Origin: Wolfiporia cocos
Taxonomy: Eukaryota > Basidiomycota > Agaricomycetes > Polyporales > Phaeolaceae
Reading direction: 5' to 3'
Assembly (NCBI GenBank): GCA_029448655.1
Contig: JACCLO010000010.1
Span: 186,001-250,000 of the forward strand
Length of the DNA: 64,000 bases
Numbering within the stretch: the first letter of the stretch is position 1; every line of letters begins with the position of its first letter. The notes below the pieces were generated by a model. The model was not told the DNA's origin, searched no databases, and was given only the letters and a program-made list of their open reading frames with translations. The position numbers and the translations under genes are program-made. Shown here one piece after another: positions 38,287 to 48,112 of the stretch.

Positions 38287-39532
38287 ATAATGGCTTATGC
38301 GTAGTACCCGTTGAATGTAACATAGCAGTGCTTTTTCGACGTCTATTGCTGTATATCGGTGAATGGAGTAGCTGGTTCCTTTCATTCGAATAGCGGGTGT
38401 CTTAGGCTTGTTGCTTGTACAGGGGTAATCCTACTTTGTACGACTTATGCGGTTGAACGGTTATTAAAGGACGTCGCCTTATGAACGTTTATGAGGCGTC
38501 GCCTCCCTAGTATCGCAAGTACTAAGCGTGTGACATTTTTCAATGCCCATTTGTTACAGGGGTTGTGTCCCCTAGTTAGATTGCTTCTACGTAGCGATCT
38601 CTTCGGAGTCGTAAGTTCCGGAATGAAGCTGTGCCTTCGTGGTTGTATGCACTATTTATTTAACGAGTAGGCTTCTCGTGTAAAACCCCGTAGTATAGGT
38701 ACTAATCATTGTGCATTATGTGTAATGCTTATGATTGTATTCCCTAGACTGTAGTGTCGTTGCCGTAGTGAGGCCTTATTGGGTAACCGTGAGAACATAC
38801 ATCCTTGTCAGGAGTTGTCTCGTATAGGTATATCCCGTAAGGGCTGAGGTCACGTGGTGGCGATGACTGTAGTTTCCAATGTGCTTGTATGTCGTTAAAG
38901 TCGTTGTTCGATTGATTATGACATTGTAAGCGTGGGAACTGTGATGATCGTTGGGGGAGGATATATTTCGCTATTGGATAGATAGCTACTATATTCCTAT
39001 TATAGGGTTGTCGTCCATATACGAATAGGACAGTACGAGCATGAATGAGGGTAATCAAGCCTCTTAGTGCATGTCGTTTGGTGCTTTCAAGACCGTAAGG
39101 TACTGTTGTAAGCGTGGGATAGCGGACTTTTGAAGGTCCAGAATGCAGATTTAGGGTTCTCACCCCCTCTTCCACGTTTGATCTCCCGATCAAACCTATT
39201 CCGTTGGTTTTGGTTTTTAAAGAGGTTAAACCGCCTCTATACCCAAATAAGGGTGGGTGGATGTGGGCCGAAGGTATTATTTGTTATATATCCATGTACG
39301 GCTGTATCCAGGTCGCTCGCATATGCGACCAGATTTTTATACTAAGGTTTCCCATGCCCTAGTTTGTCGATACCGAAGAGTTTCTCAGGCTCTTGTTCGG
39401 TGTAGTGACGAGATGTATTCCTAATCGGGAGATAGGAAACAGATCCGGATTTATTTATTACGTGTCTCGACGACGTAGGTTTCCGTAAACCAAGCAATTG
39501 TAATAATAACCGATTGCCAAATCGGAGTGATT

Positions 39533-39600
39533 GTCCTAAAAGATGGGGCTCATCTGTTACTTCGGAGGATTTTCGAGTTTCCTTTTGAAGCCTTTTGCGG
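39533..39600 (+). ncRNA. Hairpin motif 2, copy 3 (element E)
   Basis: Stem 1 AGATG/CATCT with loop GGGCT; stem 2 CTTC..GGAGGA/TCCTTT..GAAG with loop TTCGAGT. Element C has AAGGG/CCCTT and GGAAG/CTTCT. Confidence 0.5.
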
Positions 39601-41552
39601 ACGATCGTATTTTATTGCTAGTGTGAATTTCCAAATACAGTTGTTCTCCCCACAGAGAAGATGTCGTATTGGAGTGAAATTGTAAGTGAGATAGCGAGTC
39701 TCGTGACAATATTTGCGAGTGGCGTGCGAATTTGTCGATTTCAATTCGGGGGGAACCGGTTTGGGACCGGTGTGAATTCGGCGATTGTGCGAGAATGCCG
39801 AGTGAAGTGTGATTCTGGAAGTCTTGACGACCTCCGCTACACTTCAAGGGAACGCGTATCAATAGCGTGTGTCCCTTGTTTTCCCTTCCTCTAACCCAGA
39901 TTGCGAGATTCAATTAAGTAATCTATTGCGATCTGTTTGTACGTGGAACGCCGGTGAGAACGGCAGTGTTTCCAATTATTTATAGACGCTTGTCAGACGT
40001 CTCTTCCCATACGGATGGTAATTTCCTTGCCAGGAATTCCATTACCGAAAGGGGTGCCCCCGTTCTAAGGTTCTTAACGAATGAAATGACCGTGACTAAT
40101 GCTCAATAACCCGAATCCCCTTTTCAGGAGCGAAGACCGAAGTCAAACGGGCGCCGACGGATTATGGATAATCCTTATCGACTTGGTAATAGGTATTTCC
40201 CACAGTAATGATAGTTATAAGCATATATTAACCATAGCGTACATGTTCCTACGTCGGGTAAGGTACTAGTATCGTTGTTCGATTAACTAAGTGTACCTAA
40301 GACGAGAAAGGTTGCTTTTTATGTACATAAGCGACCTTAACCAGGCTAGATAACCTGGGAACCAGACGGTGACGCAGGATGTCCAAGGTTGAATACCAAT
40401 GCTATTGGGCGGTTACTAAGTTACTTTACAAGGTAAGTAAACTACTGGAGCCGCCGCTAAAACTATATATTTATCTACTATTTGACTGGGATACCAGGGT
40501 ACCTAGAAGAGCGAGTCATCAGCGAACTATCGCTGAGTGGTCATATTCATTGAACACAATAAGAACGGGGGCATGGTTAGGGGCAACCTTTTGAGGGTTG
40601 CCGCGCGGAATTAAACCGCCAGGTGTCTTCATAGATGCGCAGACCCTGTGCCAAGAGGCGGAGATATTCGCTTGTACTTGAAACAGAGGCGCTCGCTCCA
40701 GGGGTAGGGTCGGTGATTGCCAGCATTTGATCGGCTGGATCACATGGTTGGGAAGAAGATACACCGCCCTTCCCCTAAACAGGAGGAGAGCGGGAAAGTG
40801 GGCCGCAGTATTACACCGCAGCCCTTACCACGCTTCAATGGTAAGGCTTGCCGTCTTAGGCCCCCCGAGGTATCCAACAGGGCAACTCTTCCGTCGATCA
40901 ATGATCGCGCATTCACGAGCGCTCCACGCATCTAGGATGGTGGGCTACGCCGCATGCTTCCGGAGGGACCCCATATCACCTGACAGGGAGAGCACACCAG
41001 CTGCCCGAAGGACTAACGCTTGGCTAACGCTCTGTAACCTAGGCCGGCGCGGCCTTGCGAGCCACGCCACCTCACCACTTTAGTCCACAAGGGACCCAAA
41101 GCGGGCCTCTTACGCCTGAGGATCGGCGATGGAAGATTCCCACACCCTGCTAAGGGAATACGCCGGGGCGCATATCCCTATGGGGATCCTATTGGTAGTG
41201 ATGGGTCCCTGAACAGGGATTGCCATGACAGGGGGTTGGGCGCGCACAGGCAGACCGTCCCCTTTTCCCAACAGGCGGGTCTCAACCGCTGGCGCCAGCG
41301 ACCTTTTCAGGAAGCCAGCGCCTCTCCTTAACCCTGGAGTCCGGGTTTGCAGGGCCGCCCCGCTGATTAGGCAGGCGCAGCCCCACTGGGTGGCAGGGGG
41401 ATCAAACCCCCGCCGCTAGTATCCCCCAGAACCCAACCATTTAGCATACAACCCTTGTCAGGGCTGCAGAGGCGGAATGGGGCGCAATCTCAGACACCTG
41501 TGGGGGGAAAAACCCCAGGCCCAACCAGTTAAGGAAGGGCGGGGGGGTAGGA

Positions 41553-41564
41553 AGTTCTATTATT
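41553..41564 (-). promoter_or_regulatory. Self-priming primer-binding site of element E
   Basis: Minus strand AATAATAGAACT, one base after the 5' LTR, is complementary to the LTR site AGTTCTATTATT (minus strand of 41686-41697). Compared with C (AGAATAGAACT) both partners have changed. Confidence 0.8.
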
Positions 41565-41565
41565 A

Positions 41566-42657
41566 TGACACAGTATGCCTGTGGGACTCACCAAGTGCCT
41601 ATATTCTTGAGATAAGGCGACTTAGAGAGGAGACAATACCAGCGCAGCAGGATATGAGAGGTTATTCTACGGCGCAAGCCGAGAGAATAATAGAACTAGA
41701 GTTATAGGGCGTCAAGCCCCTAGTTATATACATGTTTATGGGAAGGTCACGTGCTACTAGCTAGTCGTTACCTTTCCGGGTTATGTGGCTTTGCCAAAGG
41801 GCGAAGCTTATCTTATCTACTGTTTATGGACTCTACATAGAATGGCCGTGGCAAGGCCCTAATGGCCGAACCAATCGTATGAGAGGGATTTGTGTGTATT
41901 ATCATATGAACGCGGGCGCAGCCCGGGTATATGGGAAGCCGGTTGCCGGATACCGTGAGGTATAATGGCGATTGGCCGGTCTTCGTTGGGTGACCAAGGC
42001 GAGATGCCGAGGTCGTTATGCCATTGGACGGGAAGTACCGTGGCATGTGTTACAGCCCGGTCCGGATGGTTACCGGGGCATGTATTGGACTTAGCCGTGA
42101 GGCGAGGTCCGGTGTTTGGGCAACGCCGTGATGGCAGAAGCCCGGGACTTGGAGAGCACCGAGTCCGTGGGAGGCCGAGAAGGCCGTGACCTATAGCGAT
42201 ATAGCCTTGATGCTATTATAGTGCTGTATGGTCGTGTTGCCATTATTATGCGAAGGCGTGGCGCGCCTGAGGTGCCATTGTGATCAAGGATCTTATGGCG
42301 GTGGGAAGCCGAGAAGGCCGACCCAATAGTACAAGGCCGCGAGGCACTGTTTGTACATGTGGACATTATTATGCGAGCGTGCCGCGCTCGGCCTATCATT
42401 ATGATCTAGGATCTATGACGTGGCTTGGTCTTCCTCTGACGGGCGAGACCTATGACGTATGCTGTAGTGTTGCTATTGGACGTGGTTGTACCGTAGCGTT
42501 ACGTAAGCTAGTCATGTGGTTGATAAGCTCAGTTAAGAGCTTGTCGTTGTGGCAATGGGAGTTAACCCGTAGATAACTTGTAGTTAGACGTATAAATCCC
42601 AGGTAAATTGCTATAATCGTAGGAAAAATGCTGTAAGCCCCAGATAAATCTGTGACA
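41566..42657 (-). repeat. 5' LTR of element E
   Basis: 1,092 bp, apparently identical to 36549-37640 and followed by AGTAG. Confidence 0.94.
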
Positions 42658-42662
42658 AGTAG

Positions 42663-44377
42663 TCGACCGCTTAACAAAGCGAGCACGCTTTTTCCCAATC
42701 TCCAGCAAGTTCGGAACAAAGGATCTTGTAAAAGTCCTTTATGGAAGGTTCTACCCAATACACGGGCTACCGAACCAGATCATTTCCGATCGCGGAGTAC
42801 AGTTTGCATCAGAACTCTTCGGAGAATGGTGTAAGCTACTAGGGATAAAACGCGCCATGACTACGGCATATCACCCACAGGCAGACGGACAAACGGAACG
42901 GACAAATCAAACCTTGGAACAGTATCTGCGCTGTTACGTCAACTCATACCGGAAGGATAACTGGTCACAGTTCCTTCCAACGGCAGAGTTTGCATACAAC
43001 AACGCAGCATCAGAAACTACCAAGATGTCCCCGTTTTACGTAGAATTAGGCAGACACCCACGAGCTGGACCGGCAGACCTGAACATACAGGCAAAAGCAG
43101 ATCTTAACGAAATCGCAACCGAGCGATGGAACGCACAGAACCAGGCCAAGGCAGCTATGGAAATAGCTAATGAGCACATGAAGTGGTACTATGATCAATC
43201 AGTACAAAAGGTACCCTTCAAAGTAGGAGACAAGGTCATGATAGACGTAAGGGACTACCAGACGTCCGAAAGGAGTCTTGCCCCCAGATATATTGGCCCA
43301 TTCAAAATAGTAGAACAATTGTCGCCTGTGACATTCAGACTATTCATGGATAGCCAATACCGCGCCTATCACCCGGTCTTCCACGCCTCTAAGCTAGTCC
43401 CCTACTCAGGAGACAAGACGCCGCCAGAACCTGAAGACAACGGAGAATACGAAGTCGAAGAAATCCTAAACCATCGAACGACACCCACAGGAAGATTACA
43501 ATTCCTAGTGCGATGGAAGGGTTTCACAGCTGAGGAAGACACATGGCAGAATGAGGAAACGCTCGGGAATTCCAAGGAAATTGTGGACGATTATAAGAAG
43601 ACTCACAATCTCCACACCCAAGGACGACCCAAGCGAAAGACAAGAACTAACCCCCGGGTTCGCGTAGCGAGCCCAGAAGACGACCCAGACTGGAAAGTTG
43701 GGGACTCCTATCTCTGGCCCGACGATTGGCCTCTTGAGTTCGAAAGTTTCTCACCAGAAGAACTAGCGAAAGAACGCAAGTGGTTAAAGCGGGACAAAAA
43801 TGGCAACTTTGTAGAAGTCAAAGCGAAAGAAAATAACTACCTAGAATTCGCAATCGACCCAAGTTCAGACACCAAATACCCAACCAAGGGTACTCCACAC
43901 TCAGCAGGTTACGACATTGCCGCAGCAGAAGACGTCACCGTTCCACCAGGAAAAGTAACCACCATATCCACAGGATTGAAGGTATTACTACCCTACGGAA
44001 CATATGGACAACTGCAGACACGATCTAGCATGGCTAAGAAAAGCATACTAGTCGTAGGCGGTGTAATCGACTGGGATTATCGTGGAGAAGTAAAAGTAAT
44101 GTTACTAAACTTGGGCACGACAGAATACGCGGTAGAAGAAGGTGACCGTATTGCACAACTTCTGGTCTTACCATTAGACCAGTCAGAAGAATACCTCACC
44201 TCGCACGACAGTTACAAAGCCAGACATGAGAAAGAAGACAACGGAAGAGGAGATAAGGGTTTCGGTTCTACAGGTCGTCGCATTACATTCGAAGCATTTC
44301 CAGAACTGGACACCTCGCATATGACACCTGAAGAACTTGAAGAAATGGAACTCCTTCTCCGGGACGTCGAACCTTGA
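42663..44377 (+). pseudogene. pol: Pol of element A: integrase core, chromodomain, dUTPase
   Basis: Continues integrase with the second catalytic Asp in IISDRGVQFAS and the Glu in DGQTERTNQ. The GPY/F-like module follows (APRYIGPFKIVEQL, near 43280). A chromodomain spans about 43445-43605 (YEVEEILNHR, VRWKGFTAEEDTWQ). After a linker, a complete dUTPase domain occupies about 43872-44280: AGYDIAAA (motif 1), TRSSMAKK (2), GVIDWDYRGEV (3), EGDRIAQLL (4) and DKGFGSTGR (5). The frame ends at a TGA that abuts the purine tract. A dUTPase would lower dUTP during reverse transcription; here it is a pol domain, not a host gene. Confidence 0.92.
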
Positions 44378-44388
44378 AGAGGGGGTAA
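44376..44388 (+). promoter_or_regulatory. Polypurine tract of element A
   Basis: GAAGAGGGGGTAA immediately before the 3' LTR, overlapping the pol stop codon. Confidence 0.8.
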
Positions 44389-44849
44389 TGTCACAGATTT
44401 TTCCTTATTTTTAGCTATTTTTCCTGCTTTTATACTTCAATATCTACGATTGTAGCATAGAATACGTATAACAAGCATATCACGTGACCAAGCGCTTACG
44501 TCCATGGAACTTACCGGAACCTTCTAGCAGGTTCCATACCAACCAGAATCACATGCATCGTCTACGCTCACATGATCGCTGACTGATGCTCTTACCTAGA
44601 ATCACATGTCGAAGTATTAGATCACATGTAGCGTTACTCATCCTTAGGTACCATAGGTCCTAGTAGTATTAGGGGTCTCGCAACGCATGTATATATACTA
44701 GGGCAGACTGAGCGTTAAACCTCAGTTCTGTTCTCCTCGATATTGAACTACAGCCTAACAAGCTATTTCATCGCCTCACTAATTTGCTTTCTACCCTCTA
44801 AGACACCCCCCAAAGGATCTTAGTAAGTATTGCAGTTTGGTTTGTGTCA
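44389..44849 (+). repeat. 3' LTR of element A
   Basis: 461 bp, a few differences from the 5' LTR. Followed by CAATC and then the middle of a C-type LTR, with no TSD match to the left side. Confidence 0.92.
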
Positions 44850-45530
44850 CAATCATAATGATAGGCCGAGCGCGGCACGCTCGCATAATAATGTCCACAC
44901 GTACCAACAGTGCCTTGCGGCCTTGTACTATTGGGTTGGCCTTCCCGGCTTCCCACACGTCATAAGATCCTTGATCACAATGACACCTCAGGTGCGCCAC
45001 GCCTCCGCATAATAATGGCAACACGGCCAAATAGCACTATATCAGCATCAAGGCAATATCGCTATAGGTCCGGCCTTTACGGCCATCGATACCCGGGCTG
45101 TGCCCGCGTTTATCACAGATAATAATAAACCTCCTCTCTTACTATTGGTGCGGCCATTACCGGCCCACACGGCCATTGTAGATAGGATCTATAAACATGT
45201 AGATAAGATAAGCTTCGCCCCTTGGCAAAGCCGCATAACCCGGAAAGGTAGTACTATACAGTAGCACATGACCTCTCCGCATACATGTATTTAAGTAGGA
45301 GCCAAGCGCTCCATACTTCAGTTCTATTCTATCGTCGTTACCTCGAATGCCCACACGCGGAGTACCATAGGTACTCCCAGTGGACTACCATTGGTAGTCC
45401 CAAGCTTCGACTGGTTTGCGGCTGCGCTACTTCCACTAGCAACTGCTGCACTGGGTCCATCTTCCTCGTCTAGTCGCCCTAGTACCTCAGGATAGCGACT
45501 AGGTGAGTCCCACAGGATAGATCTGTGTCA
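44850..45530 (+). repeat. C-type LTR, 3' part
   Basis: Begins abruptly in U3 (ATCATAATGATAGGCCGAGC) and ends ATCTGTGTCA. The U5 part matches the reverse complement of element C LTRs very closely. The 5' part is missing at the junction with element A. What follows (AGCACCG...) is neither the family primer-binding site nor a recognised TSD. Confidence 0.82.
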
Positions 45531-45833
45531 AGCACCGCGCCGGGACCGGACGCACCGGACCCCTCTCCGACACCGCCACTCTCACAATACAAGCATAAGC
45601 CCCGCAAGGCATAAAATGCGGGCGCACCCCAGGCACCGCCTTTTAGCAAGGCCGCCACCCTGTCCTTAAGCGCACCCCGACATGCCCATGCCTCCGGTAC
45701 CCTCCGGCATGGCCCTTAAGCAAGGCCGAAGGCGGGACTTAGCGCATAACCGGACCAACAAGAACAAAAACCTACGGGTTCTGCCTGACAAGGCAGTTTA
45801 CTAGGCTTGGAAACCTGGTCAGCAATGGCACGC
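45531..45833. other. Hairpin-bearing noncoding stretch between LTRs
   Basis: About 300 bp without a gene. It has a CCCGC/GCGGG stem around a CATAAAA loop (about 45602-45625) and a CTGCCTGACAAGGCAG hairpin (45781-45796), the same style as the noncoding regions of D, C and E. It may be a broken piece of such a region. Confidence 0.4.
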
Positions 45834-46452
45834 TGTCACAAGAATTCTCCTAGTTTCCCTATATTTCTTACTATTTTTCCGGCAATTCTACAAATTATCT
45901 ACGACTTTCTAGACCAATAACTAGCTTATCTGGTTCATAAGTTAACGGTTACATACGTGCCGAATGATGGCCGCGTTATCTCCCGTAACGACGGTCTTAT
46001 CTTATCACTAGTAGTTACCATCAGTCACATGTCTAGTTCTAGCCAATCGGACATTCCATCCGGAAGCAGTCAGCGTATAAACGTCAGCGGACTGGGCTTT
46101 GGTCACGCCCTGTCTTTGTAATGACAAGAGCGCAAAACGCCATTCGTGCGGCCTATGCCGCCTTTCTATATCCCGGTTTTGATCGGCATATGTATTTATC
46201 GCGTATTACTCAGTACTTAGGTACCTGGGGACTTGTACATACGAATACGGACATTGTATTACCTAATACGTAGTGTTAGGGGTCTTATTTATCATGTATA
46301 TATACTAGCCTTGCTGAGCGCCATTGCCTCAGTTCTATTCATTGCATTCATACTACGAGTTAACCACTCCGCGTATCCTGCTTAACTCTTACAACCTTCC
46401 TGCCTAACCAGCAAACCAAGCAACTACTATAAGTAAGTGTTATCTTGTGTTA
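45834..46452 (+). repeat. 5' LTR of element F
   Basis: TGTCACAAGA...CTTGTGTTA (the usual final TGTCA is TGTTA in both LTRs). TATATATA near 46295, hairpin CTGAG/CTCAG (about 46313-46331), then AGTTCTATTCAT (46331-46342). Confidence 0.9.
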
Positions 46453-46453
46453 T

Positions 46454-46465
46454 ATGAATAGAACT
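46454..46465 (+). promoter_or_regulatory. Self-priming primer-binding site of element F
   Basis: ATGAATAGAACT is the reverse complement of AGTTCTATTCAT at 46331-46342. Element D has ATGAATAGAGCT with AGCTCTATTCAT: the single G/A difference in the primer-binding site is matched by C/T in the LTR. Confidence 0.82.
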
Positions 46466-47143
46466 CGCTTTCGCCCCTGCCCTCTTTGAGGGTCTGGGAT
46501 TTTTTCTTCTTAGGGGTTTTCGTCGCTGTCTGCGCACCCCTGCTCGCCGCCAGGCAGCGGGGTATCCTTAGTGGGCTCTGGGGGATCACCGCCTTCGGGC
46601 AAATAGCCGGACCGTAGGCTTAAGCGCAACCGGGGATTGGCTGACAAGCCTTTCCCCATATGTTGGGAATCGATGGCAACGGTGTAACCTCTTGACCGGG
46701 CCGGAGACGACCTTCTCGCCTATCCCCAGGCGTACAGGGGCCACTCTATTTAGAGTTGGGATGGTGGGCACGAGTTGCCCTGCCTAGAACCGCTGCCCAT
46801 ATGGCTTCAGAATGATAGAGTTCTGGCCTTGGCGCCCTCTAAGTCCCTCAGGGCATGGGTTTTGTTTAAACACTGGCAGCCACCTAACTGGAGTGAGGCG
46901 TGGACACATGCGGGGTGTAATACCCCAAATCCTGCATTCCCAGGCGTCAAGGGAAGACGACCTGCTGTATCCCCCACCTGGTAGCGTGAGAGAGACGCAA
47001 TCCAGTCGCCGACACTAACTCCGGTCAAGGGCGGAGCGCCCATTGACACCAGAGGATAAGCGCACGACACATCAAGAAGCGACGATAAGCCCCAACAGAA
47101 GACCGCGTGAATTTCCACTAGAATAGCTTACTTTTATGTAGTC
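46466..47143 (+). other. Structured leader of element F
   Basis: Homologous to the first 600 bp of the D leader. Shared and pairable blocks include the CCCC/GGGG hairpin near 46535-46563, CCCCAGGCGTACAGGGG and the GGCGCCCTCTAAGTCCCTC segment (46829-46849). Frames here are chance. Confidence 0.6.
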
Positions 47144-47959
47144 ATGCCGAAAGCACCACGTTTCACGGTTACTCCGAGAAACACCGCTACGGGAGAGCGC
47201 GAGGAATGGCATATTGCCTCCTCTAAATCGCTTGAAGACCGCATTTCCGCGGTCACCGCCCCAAAGCGAGGAAAGTCCCGAAAGGGCAACCACGTCTTCT
47301 ATAGGAAGCCGAACTCTGACCCGGAGGAGATCCGAAGGGTCAACCACGAGGCCGCCCTCGACGACATCAGGCGGAAGAAGCTCGATAAGCTTCTCAAACA
47401 GAAGGAGAAGCTTGAGGCTCGGATCCAGAAACAGAGCCTGGATCAGCTGATCGCCGAGGCAGCCAGAAAAAGGGTTGAGGAAGAGAGAATGGTGAGGAGT
47501 CTCCGGGAGCGAATCCAGCCCCCAAAGAAGTCGCTGTTGGAAAGAGTGGAGGAGCTCAGGATGCCGGCCGAGTGGGTTGAGAAGCGGGGTCTTTCAAACC
47601 CCAAGGACGTCCATTGCACGGAGAAGAAGTGGGACTGGTTTCTGGAAATCGACAAACAGATGAACGCCGCCCACAAGAACCTTTTCCGGCTATGGAAGGT
47701 TCCCGACGCAACCACCATGGCCCCCATCATAGCAAAATTCACCACCCTTGTCACCGGCTTCGACGATCTCTCCACACACCTGGAGCAAAGGATCCGTCAG
47801 GACTCCATGAAAAACCAAGATCTCTGCCGCCTCGAAAAATATCTCAGGAGGGTAGAGCACGTTTTTGGAGACCTAGACGTAAAACAGCACGTTACGTACT
47901 TAAAAACACATCTAGTACATAGCGGTCTCGATTTCGACCTTGGCAAACCCCAGCTGTAG
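47144..47959 (+). CDS. ORF0 protein of element F
   Basis: Intact 271-residue frame between leader and gag. The N-terminal half is basic and helical, with a coiled-coil stretch (about residues 68-130, Lys/Glu/Arg-rich). The C-terminal domain begins with CTEKKWDW (near residue 162) and continues with helices ending in a VFGDLDVKQHVTYL block. The same CTE-x2-W/F start and D-x-x-H region are found in the ORF0 of G (intact) and A (broken by a stop). Family unknown to me. The start ATG follows the leader at the same relative place as in A and G. It shows no nuclease, protease or finger motif, so a structural or nucleic-acid-binding role is only a guess. Confidence 0.75.
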   Translation: MPKAPRFTVTPRNTATGEREEWHIASSKSLEDRISAVTAPKRGKSRKGNHVFYRKPNSDPEEIRRVNHEAALDDIRRKKLDKLLKQKEKLEARIQKQSLDQLIAEAARKRVEEERMVRSLRERIQPPKKSLLERVEELRMPAEWVEKRGLSNPKDVHCTEKKWDWFLEIDKQMNAAHKNLFRLWKVPDATTMAPIIAKFTTLVTGFDDLSTHLEQRIRQDSMKNQDLCRLEKYLRRVEHVFGDLDVKQHVTYLKTHLVHSGLDFDLGKPQL

Positions 47960-47968
47960 TAGATAGAA

Positions 47969-48050
47969 AGTCCTGGAAAGGCATTATTTTTTGGTGCATG
48001 GCATTGATTGCGAAAAAGTCCTGAAAAGGCACTTGAGTCCTGAAAAGGCA
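47969..48050 (+). repeat. Short hairpin repeats between ORF0 and gag of F
   Basis: Three copies of AGTCCTG(G/A)AAAGGCA at 47969-47983, 48017-48031 and 48035-48049. Each folds as CCT/AGG around GAAA or GGAA-type loops. The same unit appears in the D leader near 15902. Confidence 0.6.
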
Positions 48051-48112
48051 CTTTTTTCTTGAATTATCGTTTAAGGAAGAAAATAACTCAAGCTGACGAA
48101 TACTGTCCAGCA

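Larger units (their letters stand above)
37655..41552 (-). other. Noncoding internal domain of element E
   Basis: About 3.9 kb, collinear with the interior of element C but with many substitutions and small indels. Protein frames are not conserved between the two, while hairpin stems are. The GC-rich right part (about 40500-41552) corresponds to the 5' leader on the minus strand and contains CCTGAAAAGG- and CCTGACAAGG-type hairpins. Confidence 0.7.
36549..42657 (-). mobile_element. Element E: non-autonomous LTR retrotransposon in the integrase of A
   Basis: LTRs of 1,092 bp (36549-37640, 41566-42657) look identical, with TSD AGTAG at 36544-36548 and 42658-42662. Likely the youngest insertion here. 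Minus orientation: purine tract at 37641, primer-binding site at 41553-41564. The 3,925-bp interior has no gag or pol but matches that of element C along most of its length, including the repeated hairpins. The LTRs share the U3 start with C but have a different RNA-start region and U5. Confidence 0.94.
28913..44849 (+). mobile_element. Element A: chromodomain-dUTPase Ty3/Gypsy retrotransposon, inactivated
   Basis: LTRs of 461 bp (28913-29373, 44389-44849) are nearly identical. Order: LTR, self-priming site, leader, ORF0, gag, pol with protease, RT, RNase H, integrase, chromodomain and dUTPase, purine tract, LTR. Two insertions split it: solo LTR s16 (31251-31950) and element E (36549-42657). 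Point damage includes a TGA in ORF0, a TGA in pol and a frameshift in integrase. The flanks do not share a TSD (ACAAG on the left, CAATC on the right) and belong to different repeats, so this copy was probably formed or moved by recombination between copies. Confidence 0.9.

Noticed and set aside
43872..44280. Host dUTPase gene
   Set aside because: The domain is in frame with the integrase and chromodomain of element A, and the same fusion is found in F, so it is a pol domain.
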